This document shows positions 41,280 through 50,644 of a stretch of 64,000 nucleotides of DNA, in pieces (positions within the stretch are counted from its first letter, which is position 1; each line of letters starts with the position of its first letter). The position numbers were made by a program, and so were the translations under genes. The DNA is from JBEBGV01 sp040081265. GTDB lineage: Bacteria > Acidobacteriota > Vicinamibacteria > Vicinamibacterales > UBA2999. Location of the stretch: contig JBEBGV010000008.1 in NCBI GenBank assembly GCA_040081265.1, forward strand, positions 1 through 64,000, in the 5' to 3' direction. The notes below the pieces were generated by a model. That model ran no database searches and was not told where the DNA came from. It was given only the letters and a program-made list of their open reading frames with translations.

Positions 41280-43679
41280 GTGACGACGCAGATGGCCCAC
41301 GCATACGAGAAGCTCGGTCTGTTCTATCTGGGTCGTCGCTACGACGTGGCGACGCGCACGCGTCAGGCCGACCTCGTGCTCTACGACTCGAAGGACCTGA
41401 CGACGCACGCTGTCTGCGTCGGCATGACGGGAAGCGGCAAGACCGGCCTGGGTATCGGCGTGATCGAAGAGGCCGCGATGGACGGAGTGCCGGTTCTGGC
41501 CATCGATCCGAAAGGCGATCTGGCGAACCTGCTGCTGACATTCCCCACCCTCGCGCCCTCCGACTTTGCCCCCTGGGTGGACGCCTCGGTCGCCGCGTCC
41601 AGGGGGCAGACCGCCGACGCGTTCGCCGCGCAGCAGGCAGCCGCCTGGAAGGCGGGGCTCGCCGAATGGGACGAAGACGGAGAGCGCATCGCACGCCTCC
41701 GAGCCGCGGCTGAGTTCGCCGTGTACACCCCGGGCAGCAGAAACGGGACGCCACTTGCGCTTCTGAAGTCGCTCGCTCCCCCATCGACCGACGACCCCGA
41801 CGCCGCAGGCGAGCGCGCCAACAGCGTGGCGGCCAGCCTCCTCGCCCTGGCCGGCGTTGAGGCGGCGGCCGCCCACGATCAAGAACAGGTTCTGCTCGCA
41901 AACATCCTGGCGCACGCGTGGTCCAGTGGCGAAAGCCCGGACCTGCCGTGGCTGGTGCAGCAGATCCAGCGGCCGGCATTCGGTCGCATCGGCGTCCTGG
42001 ACCTCGAAACGTTCTATCCCGCCCGCGACCGACAGCAACTGGCCCTTCGCTTCAACGCCGTCCTGGCCTCCCCAACCTTTGACGTGTGGCTGAGCGGGGA
42101 ACCCATGGACGTCGGCTCCCTGCTCTTCACGCCGCAGGGCCGGCCTCGTGTCGCCGTGGTGTCGGTGGCGCACCTGGACGATGCGGCCAGGATGATGGTG
42201 GTGTCGCTGCTCCTGAACGCGGTTCTCGAGTGGACGCGGAAACAGTCCGGCACGCCGTCGCTGCGGGCGCTGATCTACATGGACGAGGTCGCCGGCTACA
42301 TTCCACCAGTCGCCAATCCGCCATCGAAGGCACCGCTCCTCACACTGCTCAAGCAGGCCCGCGCCTTCGGCGTCGGCATCATGCTCTCGACGCAGAACCC
42401 GGTGGACCTGGATTACAAAGGCCTCGCCAACGCCGGCACCTGGTTTCTCGGAAAGCTGCAAACCGAGCGAGACAAGGCGCGTGTGCTCGACGGCCTCGAG
42501 AGCGTGGCCGGTGGCGTGAATCGCGCCGAACTCGATACCCTGCTCTCGGCGCTCCCTGGTCGGGTATTCCTCATGCACAACGTGCACGAGCACGGCCCGG
42601 TGACGTTCGAAACCCGCTGGACAATGTCCTATCTGCGGGGGCCAATGGGCCGAGAGGAGATTCGTCGTCTGAGCGTGGCCACCTCACCGGCGGCCGCAAC
42701 CGCTCGAACTGCGACAGCCTCGGAAAAGCCGATGACGCGCGCCGCGTCGACGGCGCGACACAGCGACAAGCCCGTGCTCCCGGCAGGGGTCAAAGAGTTC
42801 TACTGTCCTCACGAAGGGAGCGCCCAGGCGATCTATGAGCCGTTTCTCTACGGCGCTGCCCGCGTCCAGTACGTTGACGGCAAGAAGGGAATCGACGTCG
42901 TCTCCGACGTCCACACACTCATCCCCTTCGGGGCAGGCGCGGTGGCTGTGGACTGGGATGCGGCCGAGGACTCTCCGCATGCGCCTGCCGCGCTGCTGAC
43001 CTCTCCGCCGGTTCCCGGCGAAGGCTACGAGGCACCACCTGCCGACGCCCTGAGCGCAAGAAGCTATGCCGAGTGGACCCGGGACTTCGAGCGCATGCTC
43101 ACGCGCGGCGCCCCGCTGACGCTGTGGTCCGCGCCTGCGCTCAAGGTCTCGTCGAAACCGGGGGAATCCGAGCGCGACTTCCGAGTGCGCGTCCAGCAGC
43201 GTGCCCGTGAAGAGCGGGATGAGGCGCTGGCAGCCCTTCGCGCCAAGTACACGCCGAAGCTCGCGCGGGCGCAGGAGAAAGTGCGACGGGCCGAGGAGGC
43301 GGTGTCTCGCGAGCAACAGCAATCGTCGCAACAGAAGCTGCAGACGGCTGTCTCGGTTGGCGCCACCATTCTGGGGGCGCTGCTCGGCCGCCGCGCAGTG
43401 AGCGCCACCACGCTGGGACGCGCCACCACAGCCATCCGGGGCGCCAGCAGAACGGCCAAGGAAGCCGAGGATGTCACCAGGGCGGGCGCGCGGGTTGGCG
43501 AGGTGACGCAGGAAGCCGAGGAGGTGGCGGCAGAACTTCAGCGCGAGATCGATGCGCTGTCGGCCGAACTCGACCCCTCTGCGATCAGCGTGGAACGCAC
43601 CGAGCTGAAACCAAAGCGCGGTGGCGTGGACGTGCAGCTGGTGACGCTGGTGTGGCGCGCCACAGACGCCGGGTCGTAG
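41280..43679 (+). CDS. HerA/DUF853-like ATPase with C-terminal coiled coil
   Basis: 799 residues. Walker A GMTGSGKT at 48-55, Walker B with ALIYMDEVAGY, and the STQNPVDLDYKGLANAGTWFLG segment typical of HerA-FtsK-type ATPases of the DUF87/DUF853 group. The last ~170 residues form a charged coiled coil around a small hydrophobic, alanine-rich stretch. Likely a DNA translocase. No NurA nuclease is adjacent. Start GTG 41280, or ATG 41292 with GGAG 11 bases upstream. Confidence 0.82.
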   Translation: MTTQMAHAYEKLGLFYLGRRYDVATRTRQADLVLYDSKDLTTHAVCVGMTGSGKTGLGIGVIEEAAMDGVPVLAIDPKGDLANLLLTFPTLAPSDFAPWVDASVAASRGQTADAFAAQQAAAWKAGLAEWDEDGERIARLRAAAEFAVYTPGSRNGTPLALLKSLAPPSTDDPDAAGERANSVAASLLALAGVEAAAAHDQEQVLLANILAHAWSSGESPDLPWLVQQIQRPAFGRIGVLDLETFYPARDRQQLALRFNAVLASPTFDVWLSGEPMDVGSLLFTPQGRPRVAVVSVAHLDDAARMMVVSLLLNAVLEWTRKQSGTPSLRALIYMDEVAGYIPPVANPPSKAPLLTLLKQARAFGVGIMLSTQNPVDLDYKGLANAGTWFLGKLQTERDKARVLDGLESVAGGVNRAELDTLLSALPGRVFLMHNVHEHGPVTFETRWTMSYLRGPMGREEIRRLSVATSPAAATARTATASEKPMTRAASTARHSDKPVLPAGVKEFYCPHEGSAQAIYEPFLYGAARVQYVDGKKGIDVVSDVHTLIPFGAGAVAVDWDAAEDSPHAPAALLTSPPVPGEGYEAPPADALSARSYAEWTRDFERMLTRGAPLTLWSAPALKVSSKPGESERDFRVRVQQRAREERDEALAALRAKYTPKLARAQEKVRRAEEAVSREQQQSSQQKLQTAVSVGATILGALLGRRAVSATTLGRATTAIRGASRTAKEAEDVTRAGARVGEVTQEAEEVAAELQREIDALSAELDPSAISVERTELKPKRGGVDVQLVTLVWRATDAGS

Positions 43680-43737
43680 TGTCCTCCTTAAATGACCTCC
43701 GACCCCATTTTCCTGACGGACCCGGCCTGCTGTTGAA

Positions 43738-45567
43738 CTACGATGCGCACTCGCCGTCCATCACTTCCGGACTGAACGCGCGGTCTTCGCCAAGGTCCAC
43801 GTAGTCCAGATCGGTCATTGCCGTCGGAACGACTTCCGCCAGGTCGCTCAGGACCGCCGTCGCGCGTGCTGGCGGCACACGGCGGAAGAACGCGCCGAGG
43901 TTCTCATCAGGACTCTCGCGTTCATCGCGGTAGAGAGCGAGCAAGCGGTCGAGAGCCTCGGTGAGCCTGTGCACAGGCACCTTCGACACCACCTTGCCGA
44001 AATGCGCGCCCTCGCTGGTGGCGCCACCGCCAGTCATCACGAAATACTGCGGCACGGCGCGGCCACCCACCTTGCGCACGCTGCCCTGGAATCCAATCGA
44101 CGCCACGTGGTGCTGGCCGCAACCGTTCGGACAGCCGCTGATCTTGATGTCACCGGATGGAACCAGGTCCACCAGTTCGGGATGGGCGCTGAGATGCTCA
44201 GTCAGTTCGCGTCCGAGCCCGCGCGACTGCGTCACCGCCAGGCGGCATGATTCGGCGCCAGGGCAGCTCACCACGTCGCCGAGCGTGTTAGCGTCGGCGG
44301 TCTCGAGGCTGGCAGCCTGCAATCGCTGATACAGGGCGTCCACCTGCTCGATCTTGACCCAGCGGAGGAGCACGTTCTGTTCGACGGTGAGGCGCATGGT
44401 CCCATCCGAGTACGCCTCGGCGAGATCGGCGAGCACCCGCATCTGGCCGGCAGTGAAGTCGCCGAGCGGGAGTCGCACGGTCACGTGCGCGTAGCCAGCC
44501 TGACGCTGCGGCTTGACGTTGCGAGCCGACCAGCGCGCGTATGCATCCGGAAGAACCTGGAGGCGCACCGTACCCGGATGGATGCCCGGCCCGGACAGCG
44601 CCGTTACCGCGCGCGCCGCCACGCTCTGCACTGACGGCGCCGGCGGTTGCGGCCAGTTCGGGGCGGTCTCCACCGGTAGCTGAGCGGGATCAAACGGCAG
44701 CCTGGCGCCGCCTTCGGCGCGCACTTCGGCCAGCGCCTCGTCGTACTTCACCTTCCACGCTTCCCAGCCGAGTGACTTAATCAGAAACTTCATCCGATTC
44801 CGCTGGCGATGCTGGTAGTCACCAAAGCGGTGATACACCCGCAGGACCGCTTCGGACACGTCGAGCATCTCCTCCACAGGGAGGAAGTCATAGAGGAGCA
44901 TCCCGGACACAGGCAGGATTGACGTGCCGCCACCGATGGTCAGCCTGAAGCCCCGCCGCCCGTCTACGATCCGGGCAAACCAGCCCAGGTCGTGAATCGA
45001 CGCGAGGGCATGATCGACCGGGCACCCTTCGAAGGCGATCTTGAACTTCCGCGGGAGCACACCGGCCAGGGGATGCCGCAGGAAGTACCGTGTCAGTATT
45101 TCCGCGTAGGGCGTGACGTCGAAGACTTCGTCGTGGGCCACGCCGGCGTAGGGGCAGGACGTGATCGTGCGCACCGAATTGCCACAGGCCTCGCGGGTGG
45201 TCATCCCCACTTCCGCGAGTTCGCGCATCGCGGTCTCGGCATCCTTGAGCAGGACGAAATGGAACTGCACGTTCTGCCGCGTCGTGATGTGGGAGAAGCC
45301 GCGAGAGTAGGACGACGCGACATCCGCGAGCGCGCGCATCTGCGCGCCGCTGACGATCCCCGACGGGATCTTGATGCGCATCATCTGCACGCCGTCCTGA
45401 CGCTGCCCATACGTGCCGCGCAGCAGGCGGAACTTCCGCCAGTCGTCAGGAGAGATGGCGCCGCTCTCGTATTTCTCGAGCATGTCGACGAACTCGTCGA
45501 TGTCGCCTCGGTCGGCGAAGGAGACGCGCGCGCGTCCCAGACTGTGATCCTGATCAGTGGCGGCCAT
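43738..45567 (-). CDS. Ferredoxin-type sulfite/nitrite reductase haemoprotein
   Basis: 609 residues. Two ferredoxin-like half-domains (one opening GVQMMRIKIPSGIVSGAQM, one GYAHVTVRLPLGDFTAGQM) and the sirohaem/4Fe-4S ligands CPGAESC...SGCPNGCG. It reduces sulfite to sulfide or nitrite to ammonia. Sequence does not separate the two, but neighbours making sirohaem from the same transcript fit either. The start lies 14 bases inside the SUMT gene end. No CysJ flavoprotein is present, suggesting ferredoxin as donor. Confidence 0.9.
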   Translation of the reverse strand: MAATDQDHSLGRARVSFADRGDIDEFVDMLEKYESGAISPDDWRKFRLLRGTYGQRQDGVQMMRIKIPSGIVSGAQMRALADVASSYSRGFSHITTRQNVQFHFVLLKDAETAMRELAEVGMTTREACGNSVRTITSCPYAGVAHDEVFDVTPYAEILTRYFLRHPLAGVLPRKFKIAFEGCPVDHALASIHDLGWFARIVDGRRGFRLTIGGGTSILPVSGMLLYDFLPVEEMLDVSEAVLRVYHRFGDYQHRQRNRMKFLIKSLGWEAWKVKYDEALAEVRAEGGARLPFDPAQLPVETAPNWPQPPAPSVQSVAARAVTALSGPGIHPGTVRLQVLPDAYARWSARNVKPQRQAGYAHVTVRLPLGDFTAGQMRVLADLAEAYSDGTMRLTVEQNVLLRWVKIEQVDALYQRLQAASLETADANTLGDVVSCPGAESCRLAVTQSRGLGRELTEHLSAHPELVDLVPSGDIKISGCPNGCGQHHVASIGFQGSVRKVGGRAVPQYFVMTGGGATSEGAHFGKVVSKVPVHRLTEALDRLLALYRDERESPDENLGAFFRRVPPARATAVLSDLAEVVPTAMTDLDYVDLGEDRAFSPEVMDGECAS

Positions 45568-46366
45568 ACATCACCTCGTAGACAGCGTTCGCGTCGGTCA
45601 TGCCCGCGTCTGCTGCTGGCGCTCGCGTTGCGCGCAGCGCCTGTCGCACGTTGACAACATCCCCGACTACCAGCACACCTGGCAGCAGTGCCGGCACCTC
45701 GGCCGCGCCCAGCCCCGACAACTCGCCGGTCCAGACCCATTCCTGTGGCGTCGACACCGCACAGATGATGGCCGCCGGGGTGGACGCCGACCAGCCGCGC
45801 GCCAGGAGGGCACTCGAGATCTCGTTGCGCACGCCCAGTCCCATCATCACCACCACGGATACGCCATCGGGCTGCACCGACCGCAGTGTCCGGTCCACCA
45901 TGTCGGCCGTGTGTCCGGCCATGACGAGAAACGCAGACGCCACGCCCCGATGGGTGACCGGAATGCTCGCCATCTCCGCAGCGGCAATCGCCGACGACAC
46001 CCCGGGAACCACTTCGAAGGCAATTCCGGCCTCGACCAGGGCGAGTGCTTCCTCACCACCGCGCCCGAAGACGAACGGATCACCGCCCTTGAGACGCACG
46101 ACCCGCCGGCCACGTCGCGCGGCGCCGATCATCAGGCGGTTGATGACTGCCTGCGGAACGCTGTCCCTGCGGGCTCGCTTGCCAACGGAGAAGCACTGCG
46201 CCCGGGTCGCCTGACGCAACGCGTCCACGTCCACGAGCGCGTCATACAGGACCAGGTCAGCCTCGGCAATCCGCCTGGCCGCTCGAATGGTCCAGAGATC
46301 AGGATCGCCGGGACCCGCCCCCACGAGGGACACACGCGGCGCGTCGGTTGGCGAACGGTCAGTCAC
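45554..46366 (-). CDS. cobA: Uroporphyrinogen-III C-methyltransferase (SUMT)
   Basis: Methylates uroporphyrinogen III at C2 and C7 to give precorrin-2. 270 residues with VSLVGAGPGDPDLWTIRA, the RLKGGDPFVFGRGGEE signature and GVSSAIAAAEMASIPVTHRG. GTG 46366 overlaps the previous stop (GTGA). With the dehydrogenase upstream it splits the functions of CysG between two proteins and feeds sirohaem to the reductase downstream. Confidence 0.95.
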   Translation of the reverse strand: MTDRSPTDAPRVSLVGAGPGDPDLWTIRAARRIAEADLVLYDALVDVDALRQATRAQCFSVGKRARRDSVPQAVINRLMIGAARRGRRVVRLKGGDPFVFGRGGEEALALVEAGIAFEVVPGVSSAIAAAEMASIPVTHRGVASAFLVMAGHTADMVDRTLRSVQPDGVSVVVMMGLGVRNEISSALLARGWSASTPAAIICAVSTPQEWVWTGELSGLGAAEVPALLPGVLVVGDVVNVRQALRATRAPAADAGMTDANAVYEVMYGRH

Positions 46367-46926
46367 TGTCCAGCCTTCTCATAGATCCGGTTCAGCATCT
46401 CCAGCAGTTGAGGACGGCGGTCGGCCATTGGAACCCCGTCGCGCCGCCAGGCGGCTCTGGCGGCACCGGCCGCCTTCATCCACGCGTCGAGGTCGGCCGG
46501 CAGCCACGCCTCGATGGCTTCACGCAGCAGCCCCGCCAGTGCCGGAGCCTGCCCGTCGGTCGAAATCGCCACGGTCACACCGGACTTACGAGCCACCCCA
46601 CCCAGGTATGCACTGGCGTGCCCCGGATCATCGACCGCGTTCACAAACAGATGTCTCGCGTCACCGGCAGCACGAACCAGCCGATTGACGTCCGGAGGAG
46701 CTGCGGCGACTACCCACCACGCACCATCGAGATCCGCCGGCTCGAAGCCCCGACGAACGAGCACGACGTCCGCGCGTTCCAGTTCCGGGCGAATCTCCGG
46801 CGCCACGACCAGGACATGCGCCCCGGCCCGCAGCAACCCCTCGACCTTGCCAACTGCCACCGGGCCCCCGCCCACGACGACCACCTTCTTCGCCGTGAGG
46901 TTGAGGAAGACCGGGTAATGTGCCAC
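46363..46926 (-). CDS. Precorrin-2 dehydrogenase / sirohydrochlorin ferrochelatase-type protein
   Basis: 187 residues, NAD-dependent oxidation of precorrin-2 to sirohydrochlorin and possibly iron insertion. N-terminal Rossmann fold VVVVGGGPVAVGKVEGLLRAG and the family AVDDPGHASAYLGG near residue 100, as in Met8/CysG-N. It begins 2 bases after the thrC stop, so it belongs to the threonine operon transcript. Confidence 0.93.
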   Translation of the reverse strand: MAHYPVFLNLTAKKVVVVGGGPVAVGKVEGLLRAGAHVLVVAPEIRPELERADVVLVRRGFEPADLDGAWWVVAAAPPDVNRLVRAAGDARHLFVNAVDDPGHASAYLGGVARKSGVTVAISTDGQAPALAGLLREAIEAWLPADLDAWMKAAGAARAAWRRDGVPMADRRPQLLEMLNRIYEKAGQ

Positions 46927-46928
46927 GT

Positions 46929-48188
46929 TCAGGCGCCGACCGTGGCCGGCGACGATGCCCTGGCCCTGGGACCGATCGCGCGCTCGAACTCCGAGAGGCT
47001 CCGACCGATCTGCGTCGGCTGCGCCACTCTGTCCAGCATCACTTCAGCCGTCTTGTAGCCGTTCCCGGTGATGCATATCACCACCGACTCGTCACGCTTG
47101 ATGACGCCACGCTCGATGAGCACCCGTGTCGCGGCCAGCGTGGTCCCGCCAGCAGGTTCGGTGAAGATCCCTTCGGTCTCGGCCAGCAGTTTGATGGCGT
47201 CGAGAATCGCGGGGTCCGAGACCATCGCGCCACTTCCACCGGTTTCCTTCAGCACCTTGAGCACCTGGAATCCATCGGCTGGATTGCCAATCGCCAGCGA
47301 TTTGGCAATGGTTGCCGGCTTCACCGGCTCCGGGAACTCGAGGCCCGCCTCCAGTGCGCGAATCACCGGTGCTGAACCGGCGGGCTGGGCCGCATGAATA
47401 CGCGGCAAGGTTCCTTCGACCAGACCCAGATCCCTGAACTCGCGCAGGCCCTTGAAGATGCGCGGCAGCAGCGTCCCGCCGGCCACCGGCGACACGATGT
47501 GATCGGGGAACTTCCAGCCAAGCTGCTCGGCGATCTCGAAGCCGGTCGTCTTCGCTCCTTCGGCGTAGTAGCTGCGCAGGTTGATATTGGCGAAGCCCCA
47601 GCCATATCGATCGGCGATCTGCGTACACAGCCGGTTCACATCGTCATAGTTGCCGTCGACCGCAACGACGTGCGGGCCGTAGATGGATGCGCCGAGCACC
47701 TTGGCGGGCTCGAGGTCATTCGGGATGAAGACGTAGCAGTCCAGGCTCAGACGCGCGGCATGCGCCGCAACGCTGCCCGCCAGGTTGCCGGTTGAGGCGC
47801 ACCCGAACACGGTGAAGCCGAGTTCAACGGCGCGCGTCGCAGCAACCGACACCACGCGGTCTTTGTAGGAAAAGGTCGGGTGGTTGACGGAGTCGTCTTT
47901 GACGTAGACCTCTTTGACGCCGAGTGCCTCAGCCAGGCGCCTGGCGCGGACGAGCGGGGTAAAGCCGGAATTGAAACCCGTGCGCGGGGTTTCGACCGGG
48001 AGCAACTCGAGGTACCGCCAGAGCGATGGAGGGCGCGACTCAATCAGCTTGCGGCTGATGACCTTGCGCACTGCCTCATAGTCGTACGTGACTTCGAGAG
48101 GACCGAGACACTCGGAACAGACCCAGAGCGCTTCAGCCGGATACGTCGCACCACACAGGTGACAGGTCAGGCCAGCCACATACTTCAT
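46929..48188 (-). CDS. thrC: Threonine synthase
   Basis: PLP enzyme converting O-phosphohomoserine to threonine. 419 residues. An N-terminal zinc-ribbon (CHLC...CSEC) precedes the PLP lysine in PTFSYKDRV and the phosphate loop CASTGNLAGS. ATG 48188 overlaps the thrB stop (ATGA) and has GGGGAG 9 bases upstream. Confidence 0.96.
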   Translation of the reverse strand: MKYVAGLTCHLCGATYPAEALWVCSECLGPLEVTYDYEAVRKVISRKLIESRPPSLWRYLELLPVETPRTGFNSGFTPLVRARRLAEALGVKEVYVKDDSVNHPTFSYKDRVVSVAATRAVELGFTVFGCASTGNLAGSVAAHAARLSLDCYVFIPNDLEPAKVLGASIYGPHVVAVDGNYDDVNRLCTQIADRYGWGFANINLRSYYAEGAKTTGFEIAEQLGWKFPDHIVSPVAGGTLLPRIFKGLREFRDLGLVEGTLPRIHAAQPAGSAPVIRALEAGLEFPEPVKPATIAKSLAIGNPADGFQVLKVLKETGGSGAMVSDPAILDAIKLLAETEGIFTEPAGGTTLAATRVLIERGVIKRDESVVICITGNGYKTAEVMLDRVAQPTQIGRSLSEFERAIGPRARASSPATVGA

Positions 48189-49105
48189 ACCGATCTCCCC
48201 GACGTGGTTGATGCCACGCCCACAGACTGATGCACGTCGAGTATCCGGACAATCGCCGGACACCCCGCACCCTGATACACGCGTTCTAACAGACCCTTGA
48301 CCTTCGCAAGATTACTCGTCGCCAGCACCGCCACCGACGGCCCCGCGCCCGACAGGAACGCGCCGAGCACATCGGGATCGTCAATCGCCATCGCATCGGC
48401 GAGTTGCGGCACGAGCGCACGCCGCGCTGGCTGGTGCCATCTGTCCTCGACCGCCTGCCGCAACCGGCCGTAGTCGCCACGCTGCAGTGCGTGCACCAGC
48501 GACAGCACGCGCTGCAGGTTGAACACCGCGTCGGCCCGAGGCAGCGCATCCGGGAGCGCCGCGCGGGCCTTCGAGGTTGCCAGCCCAACGTCGGGCGTCG
48601 CCACAACCAGTTTCAGTTCCTGCGGCCAGTCCCATCGCACAATCACTGGCGGCGTGTCGCTGGCCTCGACGACCGACGTCAGCCCACCACAGATGGCTGC
48701 CGCCGCGTTATCGCCGTGCCCTTCGAGCGCCGTTGCCGCCGCCAGCAGCGCCGACTCCGTCAGCGTCGCGTTCGCGAACGGCCGGGTTACCTGCTCGAAG
48801 ATCCTCAGCCCGGCAACCGATGCCGCGGCACTGCTGCCAAGACCAGCGGCCATCGGGATGTCGCTTTCGACGTCGACCACCACTGACGGGGCACGCCATC
48901 CCGTCTTCACAACCATGTGGGCATAGGCGCGCTCAATCGCGTTCGGTCCACTGACGGCCGGGCGGCTGGTGCCCACGCTCAACTTCCCTGCCCCGTCATC
49001 CCGCACGTCAACGATGCGTGCCCGTAGATACAGCTGCACCGCAACGCCGAGGGTGTCGAACCCTCCGCCCAGATTGGCTACCGATCCCGGGACGACGATC
49101 TCCAT
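48185..49105 (-). CDS. thrB: Homoserine kinase
   Basis: GHMP-family kinase that phosphorylates homoserine for threonine synthase. 306 residues; ATP loop in MAAGLGSSAAASVAG, N-terminal VPGSVANLGGGFDTLG and C-terminal GAFLSGAGPSVAVL. ATG 49105 is chosen over a longer frame that runs into the intergenic terminator. The stop overlaps thrC (ATGA). Confidence 0.95.
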   Translation of the reverse strand: MEIVVPGSVANLGGGFDTLGVAVQLYLRARIVDVRDDGAGKLSVGTSRPAVSGPNAIERAYAHMVVKTGWRAPSVVVDVESDIPMAAGLGSSAAASVAGLRIFEQVTRPFANATLTESALLAAATALEGHGDNAAAAICGGLTSVVEASDTPPVIVRWDWPQELKLVVATPDVGLATSKARAALPDALPRADAVFNLQRVLSLVHALQRGDYGRLRQAVEDRWHQPARRALVPQLADAMAIDDPDVLGAFLSGAGPSVAVLATSNLAKVKGLLERVYQGAGCPAIVRILDVHQSVGVASTTSGRSV

Positions 49106-49140
49106 CAGACCACGGATACGGGCCGGGCGAACCGGCCGAT

Positions 49141-49176
49141 AAAACAAAGGCCCGCCAACCTGTCGGTGGGCGGGCC
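49141..49176 (-). terminator. Rho-independent terminator between hom and thrB
   Basis: On the minus strand GGCCCGCC pairs with GGCGGGCC around a 12-base loop and is followed by TTTGTTTTAT. It lies 36 bases upstream of the thrB start, so thrB needs its own promoter after it, or read-through. Confidence 0.75.
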
Positions 49177-49211
49177 TGGTGGATTCGAGGTTTCTGCTAC
49201 GGCGGTCTCGC

Positions 49212-49311
49212 CTACCAGGTCAGCCCAGCCTTGAACAACGACACATGGAACCTTGTGTCGCGACCGGAATACCCGAGGGGCAGCCGCAGCTCAAAAACAT
49301 TCGGAAAATCA
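49212..49311 (-). pseudogene. Possible remnant of an outer-membrane beta-barrel C-terminus
   Basis: Directly after the hom stop one frame encodes about 33 residues ending FHVSLFKAGLTW-stop. Alternating hydrophobics and a terminal aromatic residue are the BamA-recognised C-terminal signature of outer-membrane barrels. The stop is followed 36 bases later by a terminator. No start or upstream coding part survives, since that frame runs into hom. Tentative. Confidence 0.35.
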
Positions 49312-50592
49312 TACCCCAAGCAGAAGCGGCAGCGCCAGCGGGGGCTCGGCGTGGTAGTCGGCTCGGCCGATTTCCTCGAGCGCGGTGACGAGGTGTCGCT
49401 CCTCGCATGGCTCGACCGTAATGACAAATGGCAGCGCGTCTTTGGGATAGTCAGGCTCCTGCAGCACGGCGTCCAGGTTAATGCCCTGCTGTGCAAGTGC
49501 CGCGGCTATGGAGGCCAGGATCCCCGGCTGGTCGCGGACCACGAACCGCAGGTAGTACGGGCGGGCCGGGGGTGCCACGATGCTGGCCGACGTCCAGGAA
49601 TCGCCACCGTCAGGCACACGATGCGCGAGGCCGAGCAGGTCCGATACCACCGCGACACCGGTCGCGGGACCGCCGGCACCGGCGCCACTGAAACTGCTCT
49701 CGCCACCGTACCGGCCAAACAGGGTCACCACGTTGTTGGCACCCTGGTTGCGGCCGAAGCTCGAACCCAGGGGCACGAGCGACGGACCGACAGAGGCATG
49801 GAACCCGTCGCCGCTGGCCTCGACGAGCGCGATCTGGCGGATCGTGCAGCCGATGCCCCTGGCGTACTTGAAGTCGGCCGCTGAGATTGGCCGGATTGAC
49901 CGGCGGGGAATCTCGGCAAGGCGAAGGTATCGCTTGAACGCGATGCCCGCCAGCACCACCAGCTTCGCACCCGCATCATCGCCGTCAACGTCAGCGCTCG
50001 GATCGGCCTCGGCGTAGCCGAGGTCGCGCGCGGCGCTCAGCACCGACGCCATCGTTTCGTCGCTCGAGCCCATCCGACTCAGGACATAGTTGGACGTGCC
50101 ATTGAGGATACCTGCCACCTTCAGCAGGATGTCGCCAGCCAAACCCTCGCGCACGCCGTGAATCAGCGGCACGCCTCCGCCAACGGCGGCCTCGAAGCGG
50201 AGCTGGACACCGTGCCTCGCAGCAAGCGCGAGCAGCTCTGGCGCCTTCGCGGCCAGGAGCATCTTGTTGGCGGTGACGACGTGCGCGCCCTGCGTGAGAC
50301 CGCGGCTCACCCAGCTCGCCGCAGGTTCGACGCCGCCGACCACCTCCACGATGACGTCGGGGCGAGCCGCGAACAGATCATCCACCTGCTCGGTCCACGT
50401 GACCCCGGATGGGACCCACGCCGTTCGTTTACGGGCGACGTCACGGTTGAAGATATGCGTCAGCTGAAGGCGGCTCGACAACTCGGGTCGTTCCACGAGA
50501 ATACGTGCGACGGATGCGCCAACGGTTCCAAACCCGAGGAGGGCGACCCGGAGCGGTTGATGCGATGCCGATGATGTCTTCGGGTGATCCAT
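49309..50592 (-). CDS. hom: Homoserine dehydrogenase
   Basis: NAD(P)H reduction of aspartate semialdehyde to homoserine, shared by threonine and methionine synthesis. 427 residues: Rossmann motif ALLGFGTVGASV, catalytic region AAVGGGVPLIHGVREGL...GILNGTSNYVLSRM, and a C-terminal ACT domain (FVVRDQPGILASIAAALAQQGINL) that usually senses threonine. Divergent from aguB by 52 bases. Confidence 0.96.
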   Translation of the reverse strand: MDHPKTSSASHQPLRVALLGFGTVGASVARILVERPELSSRLQLTHIFNRDVARKRTAWVPSGVTWTEQVDDLFAARPDVIVEVVGGVEPAASWVSRGLTQGAHVVTANKMLLAAKAPELLALAARHGVQLRFEAAVGGGVPLIHGVREGLAGDILLKVAGILNGTSNYVLSRMGSSDETMASVLSAARDLGYAEADPSADVDGDDAGAKLVVLAGIAFKRYLRLAEIPRRSIRPISAADFKYARGIGCTIRQIALVEASGDGFHASVGPSLVPLGSSFGRNQGANNVVTLFGRYGGESSFSGAGAGGPATGVAVVSDLLGLAHRVPDGGDSWTSASIVAPPARPYYLRFVVRDQPGILASIAAALAQQGINLDAVLQEPDYPKDALPFVITVEPCEERHLVTALEEIGRADYHAEPPLALPLLLGV

Positions 50593-50644
50593 GTCCGCTC
50601 CAATTGTGGCTCAGTTTGGCGGCGGTGTGCTCTACACTGGCATC

